Source: a virus
Strand: one strand, 5' to 3'
Virus record (IMG/VR): IMGVR_UViG_3300046684_000205
Coordinates: 29,479-93,478 of that record
Length of the DNA stretch: 64,000 nucleotides
Part shown: positions 17,412-26,050 of the stretch, piece after piece
How positions within the stretch are numbered: the stretch's first letter is position 1
Layout: every line of letters begins with the position of its first letter
Program-made: the position numbers and the translations under genes
The notes under the pieces: model-generated
Database searches by the model: none
What the model was told of the DNA's origin: nothing
The model's input: only the letters and a program-made list of their open reading frames with translations

Positions 17412-17773
17412 ACAACGCCCTCATCCAGACCGGCCGCACCACGCGCACGATCGAGAAGGCGGTGCAGCTGGCGAGTGCTGGCCGTGCTGTCTATGTGCTG
17501 GTGTCGCAGCAGAGCCACATCAAGGGCATGGAGCACCGGATACAGGAGGTCTGGGACTACCTGTACGCCGGCCGCGGGCCGCACGGCATCAAGGTCGAAG
17601 GTCCGAAGAGCGGTACCGGCTTCGACTGGGATCGGCTGCGCGTGCCCGGCGCCCACCCGAACTGCGAGTTCCTGCTCGATCACGATCTGGTCGAGCGCCG
17701 CATCGAGGAACTGCACGACCAGATGGCCGACCTTGCGAAAGAGATCGGCCGCCTCTACCCGCTTACTGTATAA
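17408..17773 (+). CDS. hypothetical protein, 121 aa
   Basis: ATG at 17408 follows GGGAG and overlaps the previous stop. The beginning (QTGRTTRTIEKAVQLASAGRAVYVLVSQ) resembles the first strand-helix-strand of a P-loop or nucleotide-binding fold, but a proper Walker A lysine is missing. Similar phage proteins are known to me only as unknowns. Confidence 0.6.
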   Translation: MNNALIQTGRTTRTIEKAVQLASAGRAVYVLVSQQSHIKGMEHRIQEVWDYLYAGRGPHGIKVEGPKSGTGFDWDRLRVPGAHPNCEFLLDHDLVERRIEELHDQMADLAKEIGRLYPLTV

Positions 17774-17821
17774 CCACCCAGCCCGGCCGCCGCGCCGGAC
17801 ATCAACCCGAGAAAGAAGAAG

Positions 17822-18034
17822 ATGAGCAAACCCAAAATCACCGTCACCATAAGCGGCCCGACCGGGTCCGGCAAGTCCACGCTGGCGCGGTATCTCGCGG
17901 CGGACCTGAAGATCCGCCACGGCGTCGACGTCAAGCTGATCGACGACCATCACGAGCAGCCACTGTCGACCTCGACCCACCACCTGCCGTACACTTTCGG
18001 CGCCGAAGTCACCATCGACGTGGAGCAAAAATAA
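17822..18034 (+). CDS. mini P-loop protein, 70 aa
   Basis: The product has a perfect Walker A, SGPTGSGKST (11-20), after a beta strand, then one helix and a second strand ending in LIDDHH. It is then finished at 70 residues, whereas kinases of this type need about 150-200. It may be the shortened remains of a kinase, or a real small nucleotide-binding protein. Its stop abuts and overlaps the ligase start. Confidence 0.65.
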   Translation: MSKPKITVTISGPTGSGKSTLARYLAADLKIRHGVDVKLIDDHHEQPLSTSTHHLPYTFGAEVTIDVEQK

Positions 18035-19023
18035 TGACGACCCAGATCCTCCCGCAGCTCGCCGTCGATATCGATCCAGACTGCGCCACCGCCCGCTTCC
18101 CGCTCTGGGGCTTCGTCAAGGTCGACGGTGCCCGCGGCTGCCGCGTGACCGGCACCTTTACCGGCCGCTCGCTCAAACCCTTGGGTAACCTGGGCCTGAT
18201 CGAGAAGTTCGGCGGCCCGGCCTACGAAGGCTTCGACGGCGAGCTGACGATCAACGGCTACCTGCGCGACTGCGAGATCCCGGCCGAACTCTCCGCGCCG
18301 GACAAGCCCGGCGACGCGCCGAAGACGCTGTGTGGCCTGTCCACTGGCATCCTGGCGAAAAAGAAGATCGAAAAGGGTGAGACCGAATTCCCGACCAACC
18401 TGGTGTGGAACCTGTTCGACTATCTGCATCCGACGGTGATCGGCCTGTCATACCAGGAGCGCTACGAGGCGCTGCAGTATGTCGCGAGCGGCCTGCCGGA
18501 CGTGCACGTGCTGCCCTACGCCGTCATCAACAATCCCGAGGAGGCCCAGGCCTTCATCGACAAGTGTCTGCTCGAAGGGTACGAGGGCGCCATCTTCCGC
18601 GACCCGACTGCGCGCCACAAGCACGGCCGCGCCACCGCCAAGGGCAACGACTTCTGGCGCTTCAAGCCTGCCTCGCGCAAGGATTGCATCATCACCGGCT
18701 TCGAGGAAGCCATGCAGAACAACAACGAGGCCAAGACCAACGCGCTGGGCCGCACCGAACGCAGCACCGCCAAGGCTGGCCTGGTTGGCAAGGGCATGAT
18801 CGGCACTTTCCTCGCCACCGACGTCGCCACCGGCGAGCCGATCCGCTTGGGGCCGGGCAGCGCCACGCACCAGCAGCGCATCGACTGGTTCAACGACCCG
18901 ACCCAGATCTGCGGCTGGCCGGCCGAATACGTCTCGCTCGACACCGGCGTGAAGGACGCGCCGCGTCAGGCACGCTTCTTCCGCCGGCGCGAGAAGAACG
19001 ACCAGGCCGTGGAGGCAGCGTGA
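18034..19023 (+). CDS. ATP-dependent DNA ligase
   Basis: The 329-residue enzyme seals nicks in duplex DNA through a lysyl-AMP intermediate. It shows the nucleotidyltransferase motifs: I VKVDGARG with the catalytic Lys near 29, III EGFDGEL (about 68-74), IV EGYEGAIFR (about 182-190) and V WRFKP (about 205-209), then a C-terminal OB-like region (LVGKGMIGTF). This minimal layout resembles T7 and other small phage ligases. It complements the polymerase with its fused 5' nuclease in lagging-strand maturation. Confidence 0.9.
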   Translation: MTTQILPQLAVDIDPDCATARFPLWGFVKVDGARGCRVTGTFTGRSLKPLGNLGLIEKFGGPAYEGFDGELTINGYLRDCEIPAELSAPDKPGDAPKTLCGLSTGILAKKKIEKGETEFPTNLVWNLFDYLHPTVIGLSYQERYEALQYVASGLPDVHVLPYAVINNPEEAQAFIDKCLLEGYEGAIFRDPTARHKHGRATAKGNDFWRFKPASRKDCIITGFEEAMQNNNEAKTNALGRTERSTAKAGLVGKGMIGTFLATDVATGEPIRLGPGSATHQQRIDWFNDPTQICGWPAEYVSLDTGVKDAPRQARFFRRREKNDQAVEAA

Positions 19024-19358
19024 ACGCTCCGCTCTCGCACATCCAACCTGGCGACAAGGTGCTGGTCAACTGCGACAACTGGTTCGTCGGGCCGGATGGT
19101 CGCGAGTACCGGGCCGCCTTCGGCACGGTGCGCGCGGTGCGCACCTCTGAGGAGTCGCTCGGCGTGCGCACCAATGCGCGCAGCACGAACTGGTACCTCG
19201 AGGTCGGTAACATGACGATTGCTGGCTGCCAGATCCATTACATCGTGAAGACGCAGACCTGCCACCTGGGCCCGGCGCCCGCCTGGACCACGCACGAGGG
19301 TCGGTCGGTAATCGATACGGCGCCGTCGAAAATCTACAACGCAGACACGAAAGACTGA
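19020..19358 (+). CDS. hypothetical protein, 112 aa
   Basis: It starts with GTG at 19020 (GGAGG 5 bases upstream) overlapping the ligase stop. A beta-rich opening (IQPGDKVLVNCDNWFVG) suggests a small barrel. No function known. Confidence 0.55.
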   Translation: MNAPLSHIQPGDKVLVNCDNWFVGPDGREYRAAFGTVRAVRTSEESLGVRTNARSTNWYLEVGNMTIAGCQIHYIVKTQTCHLGPAPAWTTHEGRSVIDTAPSKIYNADTKD

Positions 19359-19359
19359 A

Positions 19360-20253
19360 ATGGAACAAAATTACCTGAACCTCCTGCAGAATATCCTCGA
19401 CAACGGCGTCAAGCAGTCGAACCGCACTGGCATCAATTCCTACACCCTGCCGGGTGAGACGCTCAAGTTCGATCTGCGCGATGGCTTCCCGGCCATCACC
19501 ACGAAAAAGCTGTTCTTCGACGCCGTCAAGGGCGAACTGATCGGCTTCCTGCGTGGCTGTACGTCGGCGGCCGACTTCCGCGCGCTGGGCTGCAACATCT
19601 GGGATCAGAACGCCAACGAGAATGCGGCGTGGCTGGCCAGCCCGGCGCGCCGCGGCGAGGACGACCTTGGCCGGATCTACGGCGCGCAGTGGCGCGACTT
19701 CGGCATTGCCGGTGGCGTGACGCGTGTCGACCAGATCGCTGCCGCCCTGGACCTCGTGCGCAACGAACCGACGAACCGCCGTATCCTCGTCAACGCCTGG
19801 AACCCGGCCGAGATCGACAAGGCCGCGCTGCCGCCCTGCCACGTGTTGTTCCAGCTGCTGCCGCACGTCGACTCGAAGGTGCTGCACATGACGATGTACC
19901 AGCGCAGCTGCGACATGTTCCTCGGCGTGCCCTTCAACATCGCCAGCTACGCGCTGCTGCTCGAGCTGTTCGCCACCTGGACCGGCTACACCGCCGGCAC
20001 GCTGACGATGTTCCTGGCCGATGCCCACATCTACGAGAATCACGTCGACCAGGTGCGCGAGCAGCTGACGCGTGAGGTGCTGCCGGCGCCGCGACTGTCT
20101 CTGATCCTGCGAGATGGCCTTGACGGCCGCGCGCCGGGCGAGTTCCCGACGATGGCGTCACTGGACGATCTGCTGCGTCATCTGCATCCGGACGACATTC
20201 AGCTGGTCGATTATCAATCCCACGCGGCGATCAAAGCGCCGATGGCTGTATGA
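19360..20253 (+). CDS. thyA: thymidylate synthase (ThyA type)
   Basis: The 297-residue enzyme methylates dUMP to dTMP with methylene-tetrahydrofolate. Diagnostic features are the nucleophile PPCH (Cys160), the phosphate-binding QRSCDMFLGVPFN and the substrate Asn in FNIASY, which favours dUMP over dCMP (dCMP hydroxymethylases have Asp). HIYENH near the end is also typical. It fits with the deaminase-like gene and the dNMP kinase as a dTTP-supply pathway. The length is a little above the E. coli enzyme (264). Confidence 0.94.
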   Translation: MEQNYLNLLQNILDNGVKQSNRTGINSYTLPGETLKFDLRDGFPAITTKKLFFDAVKGELIGFLRGCTSAADFRALGCNIWDQNANENAAWLASPARRGEDDLGRIYGAQWRDFGIAGGVTRVDQIAAALDLVRNEPTNRRILVNAWNPAEIDKAALPPCHVLFQLLPHVDSKVLHMTMYQRSCDMFLGVPFNIASYALLLELFATWTGYTAGTLTMFLADAHIYENHVDQVREQLTREVLPAPRLSLILRDGLDGRAPGEFPTMASLDDLLRHLHPDDIQLVDYQSHAAIKAPMAV

Positions 20254-20474
20254 GCGGGCCGGCTACAAACGAAGTCGTTGTCCAGCTCGACACTATCGGC
20301 AGCATGCTGACCCATTCGGTCGACGAGCTGCTTAAGGCGCGGCACGCGCTGCGTGCGCTGCAGGAGCTATTCCTGCCTCATGGCGACGTGACGGTCGACG
20401 CAGGGCAGATCTGGCACGTGCTCGAGACGATCGACGACCACCTTCACAACGCCCTCGGCAAACTGGGAGACTGA
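20250..20474 (+). CDS. hypothetical helical protein, 74 aa
   Basis: ATG overlaps the thymidylate synthase stop. The product is almost all helix (TIGSMLTHSVDELLKARHAL, IWHVLETIDDHLHNALGKL). No family recognised. Confidence 0.55.
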   Translation: MSGPATNEVVVQLDTIGSMLTHSVDELLKARHALRALQELFLPHGDVTVDAGQIWHVLETIDDHLHNALGKLGD

Positions 20475-20475
20475 T

Positions 20476-20946
20476 ATGGCAACAAGCATAGGACAGCGCG
20501 GCAAGTGGGCTGAGGGGAGGGTGTCTGACTGGATGAGGGCGCGCAGTGAAGCTGATGTGCGCTTTGCCTACAACCGCTACCCAGATGCCCGGGCTGGCAG
20601 CCTGCAGTCGGCGCCATCGGACTTCGAAGCGTCGCTGCGGGGTACCGGCCACTTCAAGGTCGAGGTGAAGGAAGTCAAGATCACCGCTGCCAGCACTCGG
20701 CGCGTGCCGGAGAAGAACTTTTCGGCCGATAAGATCGCGCGCATGTGGAAGTGGGAGCTGGCCGGCGACGAGTGTTGGGTGGTGGTTTGCCATCGTATCG
20801 AAGGCCGCGGCGGTGTACAGGAGTGGCGCCTCGTGCCACTCCGCCATTTTCGCGAGAAGGCGGCGTCCTGGGATGTTGCGGCTTTTCCGTTCCACACATC
20901 AGTCGACGCCGTAATGTTGCAGCTTTTCGGCACGATCAGTCGTTGA
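20476..20946 (+). CDS. PD-(D/E)XK nuclease candidate (resolvase-like)
   Basis: The 156-residue protein has a core that fits the PD-(D/E)XK endonuclease fold: SAPSDFEAS (Asp near 53), then VEVKEVK (about 68-74) as the E-x-K motif, with a preceding helix beginning GQRGKWAEGRV. Phage proteins of this size and pattern resolve branched DNA or nick flaps, which would suit the position before SbcD/SbcC. The assignment rests on motif spacing only. Confidence 0.6.
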   Translation: MATSIGQRGKWAEGRVSDWMRARSEADVRFAYNRYPDARAGSLQSAPSDFEASLRGTGHFKVEVKEVKITAASTRRVPEKNFSADKIARMWKWELAGDECWVVVCHRIEGRGGVQEWRLVPLRHFREKAASWDVAAFPFHTSVDAVMLQLFGTISR

Positions 20947-20976
20947 CGGCAGGCAAACTTTCCCTGAAAATGACAG

Positions 20977-20999
20977 AGAGGCCCTCCGGGGCCTCTTTC
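20977..20999 (+). terminator. probable intrinsic terminator
   Basis: AGAGGCCC (20977-20984) pairs perfectly with GGGCCTCT (20989-20996) around a TCCG loop, followed by TT. The T-run is short, so it may leak. A weak promoter-like TTGACG-N17-GAAAAT (20943-20971) lies just upstream. Confidence 0.6.
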
Positions 21000-21021
21000 C
21001 ACACCCCCACCACGAGAGACT

Positions 21022-21663
21022 ATGAGCATCCCTGCAGGTACAACGTTCGGCCGTTTGACGGTGCTTGGGCGCGACGCCGAGCGTTCAGCAAACCCTAGGC
21101 GAAAGCAGTTCTATCGCGTGCGCTGTGTTTGCGGAGTCGAAAAGTCCGCGGAGGGTTGGGCACTCGGCGCCAGCTATATTGTCTCTTGCGGCTGCAAGAA
21201 GAAAGAGCACAGCCTACGGCACGGCAAGCGGAGGATCGGCAGTAAGGATCCGACGTACCAGACCTGGGACAACATGATTCAGCGCTGCACTAACCCCAAC
21301 CGCGAGGAGTACCCGTATTACGGTGGGCGTGGTATTGCCGTGTGCGAGCGCTGGAAGACCTTCGCCAACTTTCTCGCGGATATGGGTGAGCGCCCTGACG
21401 GGACTGAGATCGAGCGGGAACGGAACGAGGAGGGCTACCTTCCTGGCAACTGCGTATGGGCGACGCGCGCAGGGCAGATGCTGAACACACGGAGGACGCA
21501 CATCGTGATTTTCGACGGTGAGGCATTGCCGCTAGTTGTGCTGGCCCGTAGATTGGGCCTACCTAAAGAGAAAACCCGCTGGCGCCACAGGCATGGCTGG
21601 TCTCTCGAAGAGATTATCAACAATAAAAGGAATAAGTTATGGCCCACACACTCACCTGCGTAA
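21022..21663 (+). CDS. mobile endonuclease-like protein with zinc-finger start (AP2/HNH-associated type)
   Basis: The 213-residue protein begins GTTFGRLTVLG with cysteine pairs (CVCGV, SCGCKKK) that look like a zinc ribbon. It continues with YQTWDNMIQRCTNPN, YYGGRGIAVCERW, FLADMGERP and NCVWAT. This set is familiar from many stand-alone phage proteins treated as homing-endonuclease or HNH-associated genes, though no HNH triad is evident. It sits behind a terminator, and its 3' end overlaps sbcD by 25 bases. Codon use is less GC-rich than that of its neighbours. All this suggests a late insertion between the nuclease and SbcD genes. Confidence 0.65.
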   Translation: MSIPAGTTFGRLTVLGRDAERSANPRRKQFYRVRCVCGVEKSAEGWALGASYIVSCGCKKKEHSLRHGKRRIGSKDPTYQTWDNMIQRCTNPNREEYPYYGGRGIAVCERWKTFANFLADMGERPDGTEIERERNEEGYLPGNCVWATRAGQMLNTRRTHIVIFDGEALPLVVLARRLGLPKEKTRWRHRHGWSLEEIINNKRNKLWPTHSPA

Positions 21664-22700
21664 GCGACTGGCATCTGGGCGCCATCCGTAGCGCCGGTAC
21701 CACGCCAGCGACAGCCTACCAGCTGCGCCAGGACCTGCTGGCGGCTGGTGGCCGGATCCTCGAAAAGACAAAAGGCGATCTGTTAGTCAACGGCGATCTG
21801 TTCGACGGCCCGGACATCCCGCGCGCAGACTTGCTGCAGGCGATCCGCATGTTCAGCGACTGGCTCGACGAAAACCCGACCAGCCGCCTGCTCCTCGCCA
21901 ACGGCAACCACGATCTCGACAAGAACTCGACGCGCCTGTCGTCCTTCCAGTTCTTCGCCCAACTGCTGATGGGGCAATACCCGCAACGCGTGACGCACGT
22001 CGAGGAAGGCACCAGCATCATCGAGCACGACGCCTACGTGATCCCCCATCGCGCCAACCAGGATCTGTTCAACATCGAGCTGGCCAATGTCCCGCCGTGC
22101 CGCTTCCTGTTCGTGCACGCCAACTACGACAACCAGTTTGCGGTCGAATCCGACCACTCGCTGAATCTGTCGAAAGAGCAGGCCCAGCAGCTGCCGGTCG
22201 AATACATCGTGTTCGGCCACGAGCATCAGGCGCGCACCGAGCTGGGTGGCAAGGTCGTGATCGTCGGAAACCAGTTCCCGAGTTCGATCAGCGACTGCCT
22301 GGGCAATACGGACAAGCAGCTGCTGCGCATCGCGGACGGCAAATACAGCCTGCACACGACCTGGCAGGATATTGACGAGCGTACCGGCAAGATCGACTAC
22401 ACCGAGCAGGACTGGCGGGAGCTGGTCGACGTCGGCCGCTTCATTCGCGTGACCGGCCACGCCACGGCCGCCGAAGCCGACAAGGTCGTGACGGTGCTGG
22501 GGCGCTTCCGGCGCGAAGCTGACGCCCTGGTCATCACCAACGCGGTGAAGATCGAAGGCATCGACGACGGCGCCGAGATGACGCTGTCGCACGAGGAGGT
22601 CACGTCCTTCAACGTGATGGAGGCGCTGCGCGAATTCCTCGGGCCCGATGACGCGGCCGAGATCGACAAAATTATGGGAGAACAAGATGCAGTTTCCTGA
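21639..22700 (+). CDS. sbcD-like: SbcD/Mre11-like nuclease subunit
   Basis: The 353-residue calcineurin-type phosphoesterase carries the metal ligands SDWHLG (about 8-13), NGDLFD (about 48-53), GNHD (about 87-90), HAN (about 153) and GHEHQ (about 187-191). With the SbcC partner encoded 460 bases downstream it should form the ATP-driven double-strand exo/endonuclease that clears hairpins and processes DNA ends, as T4 gp47/46 and T5 D12/D13 do. The ATG is inside the end of the upstream mobile gene. Confidence 0.88.
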   Translation: MAHTLTCVSDWHLGAIRSAGTTPATAYQLRQDLLAAGGRILEKTKGDLLVNGDLFDGPDIPRADLLQAIRMFSDWLDENPTSRLLLANGNHDLDKNSTRLSSFQFFAQLLMGQYPQRVTHVEEGTSIIEHDAYVIPHRANQDLFNIELANVPPCRFLFVHANYDNQFAVESDHSLNLSKEQAQQLPVEYIVFGHEHQARTELGGKVVIVGNQFPSSISDCLGNTDKQLLRIADGKYSLHTTWQDIDERTGKIDYTEQDWRELVDVGRFIRVTGHATAAEADKVVTVLGRFRREADALVITNAVKIEGIDDGAEMTLSHEEVTSFNVMEALREFLGPDDAAEIDKIMGEQDAVS

Positions 22701-22980
22701 AGCGGACTACCTGCGGTATGACCCTTGCGAAGGGAGTGACGCCGTCATCACCCTTCGCAAAGTAAAGCTGCGGACGGCGCGTATATCGCATGCCTGCTTC
22801 CTCGGCACCGCACCAGGCGGTGACAACCATCAGATCCAGCCTGGGGAGATATATCGCTCTGAACGTGCACTCGTAGATGGCGATTACTGGGGCCACTACA
22901 AAGTGTGCGTGCCCTGCATGGATAAATGGCTTGCTGATGTCGGCCGCCCAGTTAAAAAGGAAGAAAGCAATGCTGCTTAA
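22687..22980 (+). CDS. hypothetical protein with possible zinc site, 97 aa
   Basis: ATG at 22687 follows GGGAGAA and overlaps the sbcD end. The protein has ARISHACFLG, QIQPGEIYRSE and CVPC, giving potential His/Cys ligands similar to small phage zinc-binding proteins. Function unknown. Confidence 0.6.
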   Translation: MQFPEADYLRYDPCEGSDAVITLRKVKLRTARISHACFLGTAPGGDNHQIQPGEIYRSERALVDGDYWGHYKVCVPCMDKWLADVGRPVKKEESNAA

Positions 22981-23161
22981 CCTGCTCAAGGCCGCGACCG
23001 CGGTTGTCGTCACGCCGTTCGCCGTTGTCGTCGACACCGTGATGTTCATCCCCGATGCCTGCTCGTACGACAAAAAGCGCGATCTGCCCTACAGCCGCAC
23101 TGGCGCCTTGCTGAAGGCCGCCGGCGAAGCCGTCACCGACGCTGTCACACTGGACAAATAA
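22970..23161 (+). CDS. small protein with hydrophobic N-terminus, 63 aa
   Basis: AAGGAAG precedes ATG 22970. Residues 1-29 (LLKAATAVVVTPFAVVVDTV) are hydrophobic, with a polar tail. It may associate with the membrane. It sits between the sbcD-like and sbcC-like genes. Confidence 0.55.
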   Translation: MLLNLLKAATAVVVTPFAVVVDTVMFIPDACSYDKKRDLPYSRTGALLKAAGEAVTDAVTLDK

Positions 23162-23163
23162 TC

Positions 23164-25356
23164 ATGCTCAAAAAGATCCGCCTCCAGAATTTCCGCCAGC
23201 ACCTCGACCGCGCTTTCGACTTCGGCCCGGGCCTGAACGCCATCCGTGGCGAGAACGAAGCCGGCAAGACGACCGTGCTCGAAGCCTTCTTCTACTTCTG
23301 CTTCGGCGCGCGCGCCCTGCGCGAGTCGCTCGACGACGTCGTCACCTACCACCAGCCGGTGTCCAGGCTGCGCGTCGACTGCGAGATTGAACACCTTGGC
23401 GTCACCTACAGCGGCTACCGCGGCAAGTCCGGCGCCGAGGTCAACTTCGGCCGCGAGAAGATCACCGGCCAGAACGAGGTCACCGCTTTCTTCGAGCGCC
23501 TGTTCGGCGCCGACGCCAAGCTGGCCGGCAAGCTGATGTTCGCCTCGCAGAAGTCGCTGGCCGAGTCGCTCAAGGAAGGGCCGACCGCCGCCGGCAAGAT
23601 GATCGAGGATCTGGCCAACTTCGATCTGATCGACCGGGTTGCCGAGGCGATCTCCACCCAGCGCACCACCGGCAAGACCGATGGCGTCGAGGCGCGCATC
23701 GCCCAGCTGCGCCAACAGGAAAGCGAGGGCCAGACCCCCGAAGACCTTGGGACGCTGCGCGTCGAGGTCACAAATGCCGCCGAAATGGTGACGGGCGCCG
23801 GCATGGAGCTCGACGAGCTGCAGCGGCAGCGCGATCAGCTCGACGTCGACCAGGCGCGCCAGGTCATCGCCAGCGAGGCGGCGCTGTCGCGCACGATCGA
23901 GAAGGCGACCTTCGATATCGATGCGCTCGACCGCGATCTGGGCCGGCCTGCGGTGCTGCCGCCTGAGGAGGGCGCCATCGAAAAGGCGCGCGCGGCGGTG
24001 GAAGCCGGCAAGCGGCAGGCGCAGGCCGCAAAGCTGCACGCCGAGCTGCTGGGTATCGAAACGATCGGGCTGTGGGATCAGGATCTGGCGTCGCTGGAGG
24101 CTGAGATCGCGAAGACGCAGGCTGCGGTTGAGCGTGAATCGAAGACACGCGCCAGTATCGCACAGGCCATGGCAGACCTCGAGCGCGAACACGCCGAGCG
24201 CGTGCGCGCCAGCGATGTCAGGGTCGCCCAGCTGGAAGGCCGACTGATCAGGGAGACCACCTGCGCGCTGTGCCAGAAGGATCTGACCGAAGTGCCAGAG
24301 GTGGTGCGCGCCAACAGCGACCTGCAGCGCCAGATCGACGAAGTGAAGCTGGCGGCCGTCCAGGCCGGCAATGAGTCACGTATCCGCAAGCTCGAACTGG
24401 ACGCAGACCTTGTAGCTTCCCAGGTCGACCTCGACACACAGCTCGAATACCTGGCGCAGCTGAACGACGTGGTCCGGACCAACGCCAAGGTCGAGCAGCT
24501 GTATGCGCGCGCAGCCGACTTCATCGAGGTCGACCGCAGCGTGGTGCCGGGCCAGTGGAAGTGGACCGGCCCGGCGCTGGAACACGTGCCGGCCGACCTG
24601 GCCAACCAGCTGGCGCACCTTGAGCGCCTGAGTCATGACGCAGCGGCGGACAAGGCGCGCCGCGAGGAGAGGGCCGCCCAGCGCGACAAGGTGGTGCTGG
24701 AGCGCCGCGACGCGATTGCGGCGCGCAACGGGCTGCCGCTGAAGGATGCGAGGGAAACGCTGGAGGATGCTGCGGATCTCGACGTTATCATCAAGGACCG
24801 GCAGCTGAAGCTGCAGGCGCTGCAGCAAACTCTGCAGGACCGCCAGATCTCCCTCGCCACTAAGGAAGCACTGGCCGTCCAGCAGCAGCGCCAGCTGGAG
24901 CTGACGCGTCAGCAGCTGGCCGCCGCCGAGGCCGAGCTGGTCGAGATGCAGAAATACAATTTGCTGATCAGGAAGGTGCGCGCGGCGCGCCCGGCCATCA
25001 CGAACAAGTTGTGGAACATCGTGCTGGGCGGCGTTTCGAAACACTTCAGCGAGGTGCGCGGTACCGAGTCGCGTATCACCCGCGCCGACGGCATCTTCAA
25101 ATGCAACGGCTGGCCGGTCTCGGGCCTGTCCGGCTCGGCCGAGGACATGCTGGGCCTGGCGATGCGCATCACGCTCACGCGCACTTTCCTGCCAGGCATC
25201 GACATGCTGCAGCTGGATGAGCCGGGCGCAGCATGTTCCGATGCGCGCGAGACCGCCATGCTGGGCATGCTCTCGACTCTCAATTTCGGCCAGATCATCA
25301 TGATCAGCCACAACGACCTGGTCGACGCTGTCGCCGACCGCATCATCACCGTTTAA
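23164..25356 (+). CDS. sbcC-like: SbcC/Rad50-like ATPase
   Basis: The 730-residue SMC-type ATPase has Walker A GENEAGKTT (about 29-37) at the N-terminus, a long coiled coil, a zinc hook CALC (about 367-370), a returning coiled coil, and the C-terminal lobe with signature LSGSAED (about 655), Walker B MLQLDEP and a switch His in MISHND. It partners the SbcD-like nuclease. It is shorter than bacterial SbcC (about 1,050) but similar in plan to phage versions. It serves recombination-dependent replication or end processing. Confidence 0.9.
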   Translation: MLKKIRLQNFRQHLDRAFDFGPGLNAIRGENEAGKTTVLEAFFYFCFGARALRESLDDVVTYHQPVSRLRVDCEIEHLGVTYSGYRGKSGAEVNFGREKITGQNEVTAFFERLFGADAKLAGKLMFASQKSLAESLKEGPTAAGKMIEDLANFDLIDRVAEAISTQRTTGKTDGVEARIAQLRQQESEGQTPEDLGTLRVEVTNAAEMVTGAGMELDELQRQRDQLDVDQARQVIASEAALSRTIEKATFDIDALDRDLGRPAVLPPEEGAIEKARAAVEAGKRQAQAAKLHAELLGIETIGLWDQDLASLEAEIAKTQAAVERESKTRASIAQAMADLEREHAERVRASDVRVAQLEGRLIRETTCALCQKDLTEVPEVVRANSDLQRQIDEVKLAAVQAGNESRIRKLELDADLVASQVDLDTQLEYLAQLNDVVRTNAKVEQLYARAADFIEVDRSVVPGQWKWTGPALEHVPADLANQLAHLERLSHDAAADKARREERAAQRDKVVLERRDAIAARNGLPLKDARETLEDAADLDVIIKDRQLKLQALQQTLQDRQISLATKEALAVQQQRQLELTRQQLAAAEAELVEMQKYNLLIRKVRAARPAITNKLWNIVLGGVSKHFSEVRGTESRITRADGIFKCNGWPVSGLSGSAEDMLGLAMRITLTRTFLPGIDMLQLDEPGAACSDARETAMLGMLSTLNFGQIIMISHNDLVDAVADRIITV

Positions 25357-25366
25357 GGAGAAGTAC

Positions 25367-25624
25367 ATGGACATCGTCCGACACCCCAAAACCAACCACG
25401 ACTTCGGCGCGCCGGCCGACATGCAGGATGGCAGCTGCGAGAGCCTGCCGGTCGTGCTGGTGACGAACGAGTACGGCCACTGGGCCTGCTCCTACTGGAA
25501 GCCCAGCGGCCAGGAGCTGGAAGCCCTGGCCGCTGGCGGCGCCATCCAGCTGGGTGTGCGCCTCGTGGATGATGGTGACAGCCACCCGGTCGTCTCGATG
25601 TGCGCCACCAAGGAGGTCCTGTGA
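25367..25624 (+). CDS. hypothetical protein, 85 aa
   Basis: Behind AAGGAG, ATG 25367. The pattern NDFGAPADMQDGSCESLPVV with WACSYWKPSGQELEALAAGG resembles small conserved proteins of phages and plasmids with no known role. Confidence 0.6.
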   Translation: MDIVRHPKTNHDFGAPADMQDGSCESLPVVLVTNEYGHWACSYWKPSGQELEALAAGGAIQLGVRLVDDGDSHPVVSMCATKEVL

Positions 25625-25836
25625 GCGAACCCATCAACCGTGACGGCTGGATCGAGCTGGACGCCTTCTGCGCCAAGTACGGCGAACGCAAGAACACGGT
25701 CCACAAGCGTGTGACCGACGGCACCTGGCCGCGCGGCGAGCTCTACTCGTCGCCGTCCGGCGGCACCGGCTTCGTGCACGAGGCGCGCGCGGTGGCGTGG
25801 CTGAGGGAGAACGGCAAGCTGCGGGTGGAAGCGTGA
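25621..25836 (+). CDS. excisionase-like winged-helix DNA-binding protein
   Basis: GTG start overlapping the previous stop. The 71 residues contain ELDAFCAKYGERKNTVHKRV followed by a wing with FVHEARAVAWL, typical of MerR/Xis-like small DNA-binding proteins. With no integrase in the window it is more likely a transcription or DNA-architecture factor than an excisionase. Confidence 0.6.
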   Translation: MSEPINRDGWIELDAFCAKYGERKNTVHKRVTDGTWPRGELYSSPSGGTGFVHEARAVAWLRENGKLRVEA

Positions 25837-26018
25837 GCGCCGACCGTCCGGCCTTGCCTTCTTGCGGAGGCATGGGCGGCCGCAGCCCCAGAACCGGCAA
25901 GGAGGTCGGCAGCCGTCACAGCTGGCCTGATGGGTGGGGACAGGGCCAATGCCGGTTCTGCCACAAATCCCTAGACAGCTTGCAGGCGACGGCCAAACAA
26001 CTTGCGAAGGTGAAGTAA
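25833..26018 (+). CDS. hypothetical protein, 61 aa
   Basis: GTG start overlapping the previous stop, weak ribosome site. Contains CRFC and an earlier Cys/His that might bind zinc. It is the last gene of the left-arm transcript. Confidence 0.45.
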   Translation: MSADRPALPSCGGMGGRSPRTGKEVGSRHSWPDGWGQGQCRFCHKSLDSLQATAKQLAKVK

Positions 26019-26020
26019 CA

Positions 26021-26050
26021 ATACGCCGGCGATCAGCCGGCGTATTTTTC
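26021..26050. terminator. bidirectional terminator between convergent arms
   Basis: ATACGCCGGC (26021-26030) pairs perfectly with GCCGGCGTAT (26036-26045), with A-rich and T-rich flanks on both sides. It ends the plus-strand early operon and the minus-strand late operon. The stop codon of the minus-strand gene lies in its loop. Confidence 0.92.

Noticed and set aside
19360-20253. dCMP hydroxymethylase
   Set aside because: The substrate residue is Asn (FNIASY), as in thymidylate synthases, not Asp.
25621-25836. Excisionase as evidence of lysogeny
   Set aside because: No integrase, attachment site or repressor seen; small winged-helix proteins also occur in lytic phages.
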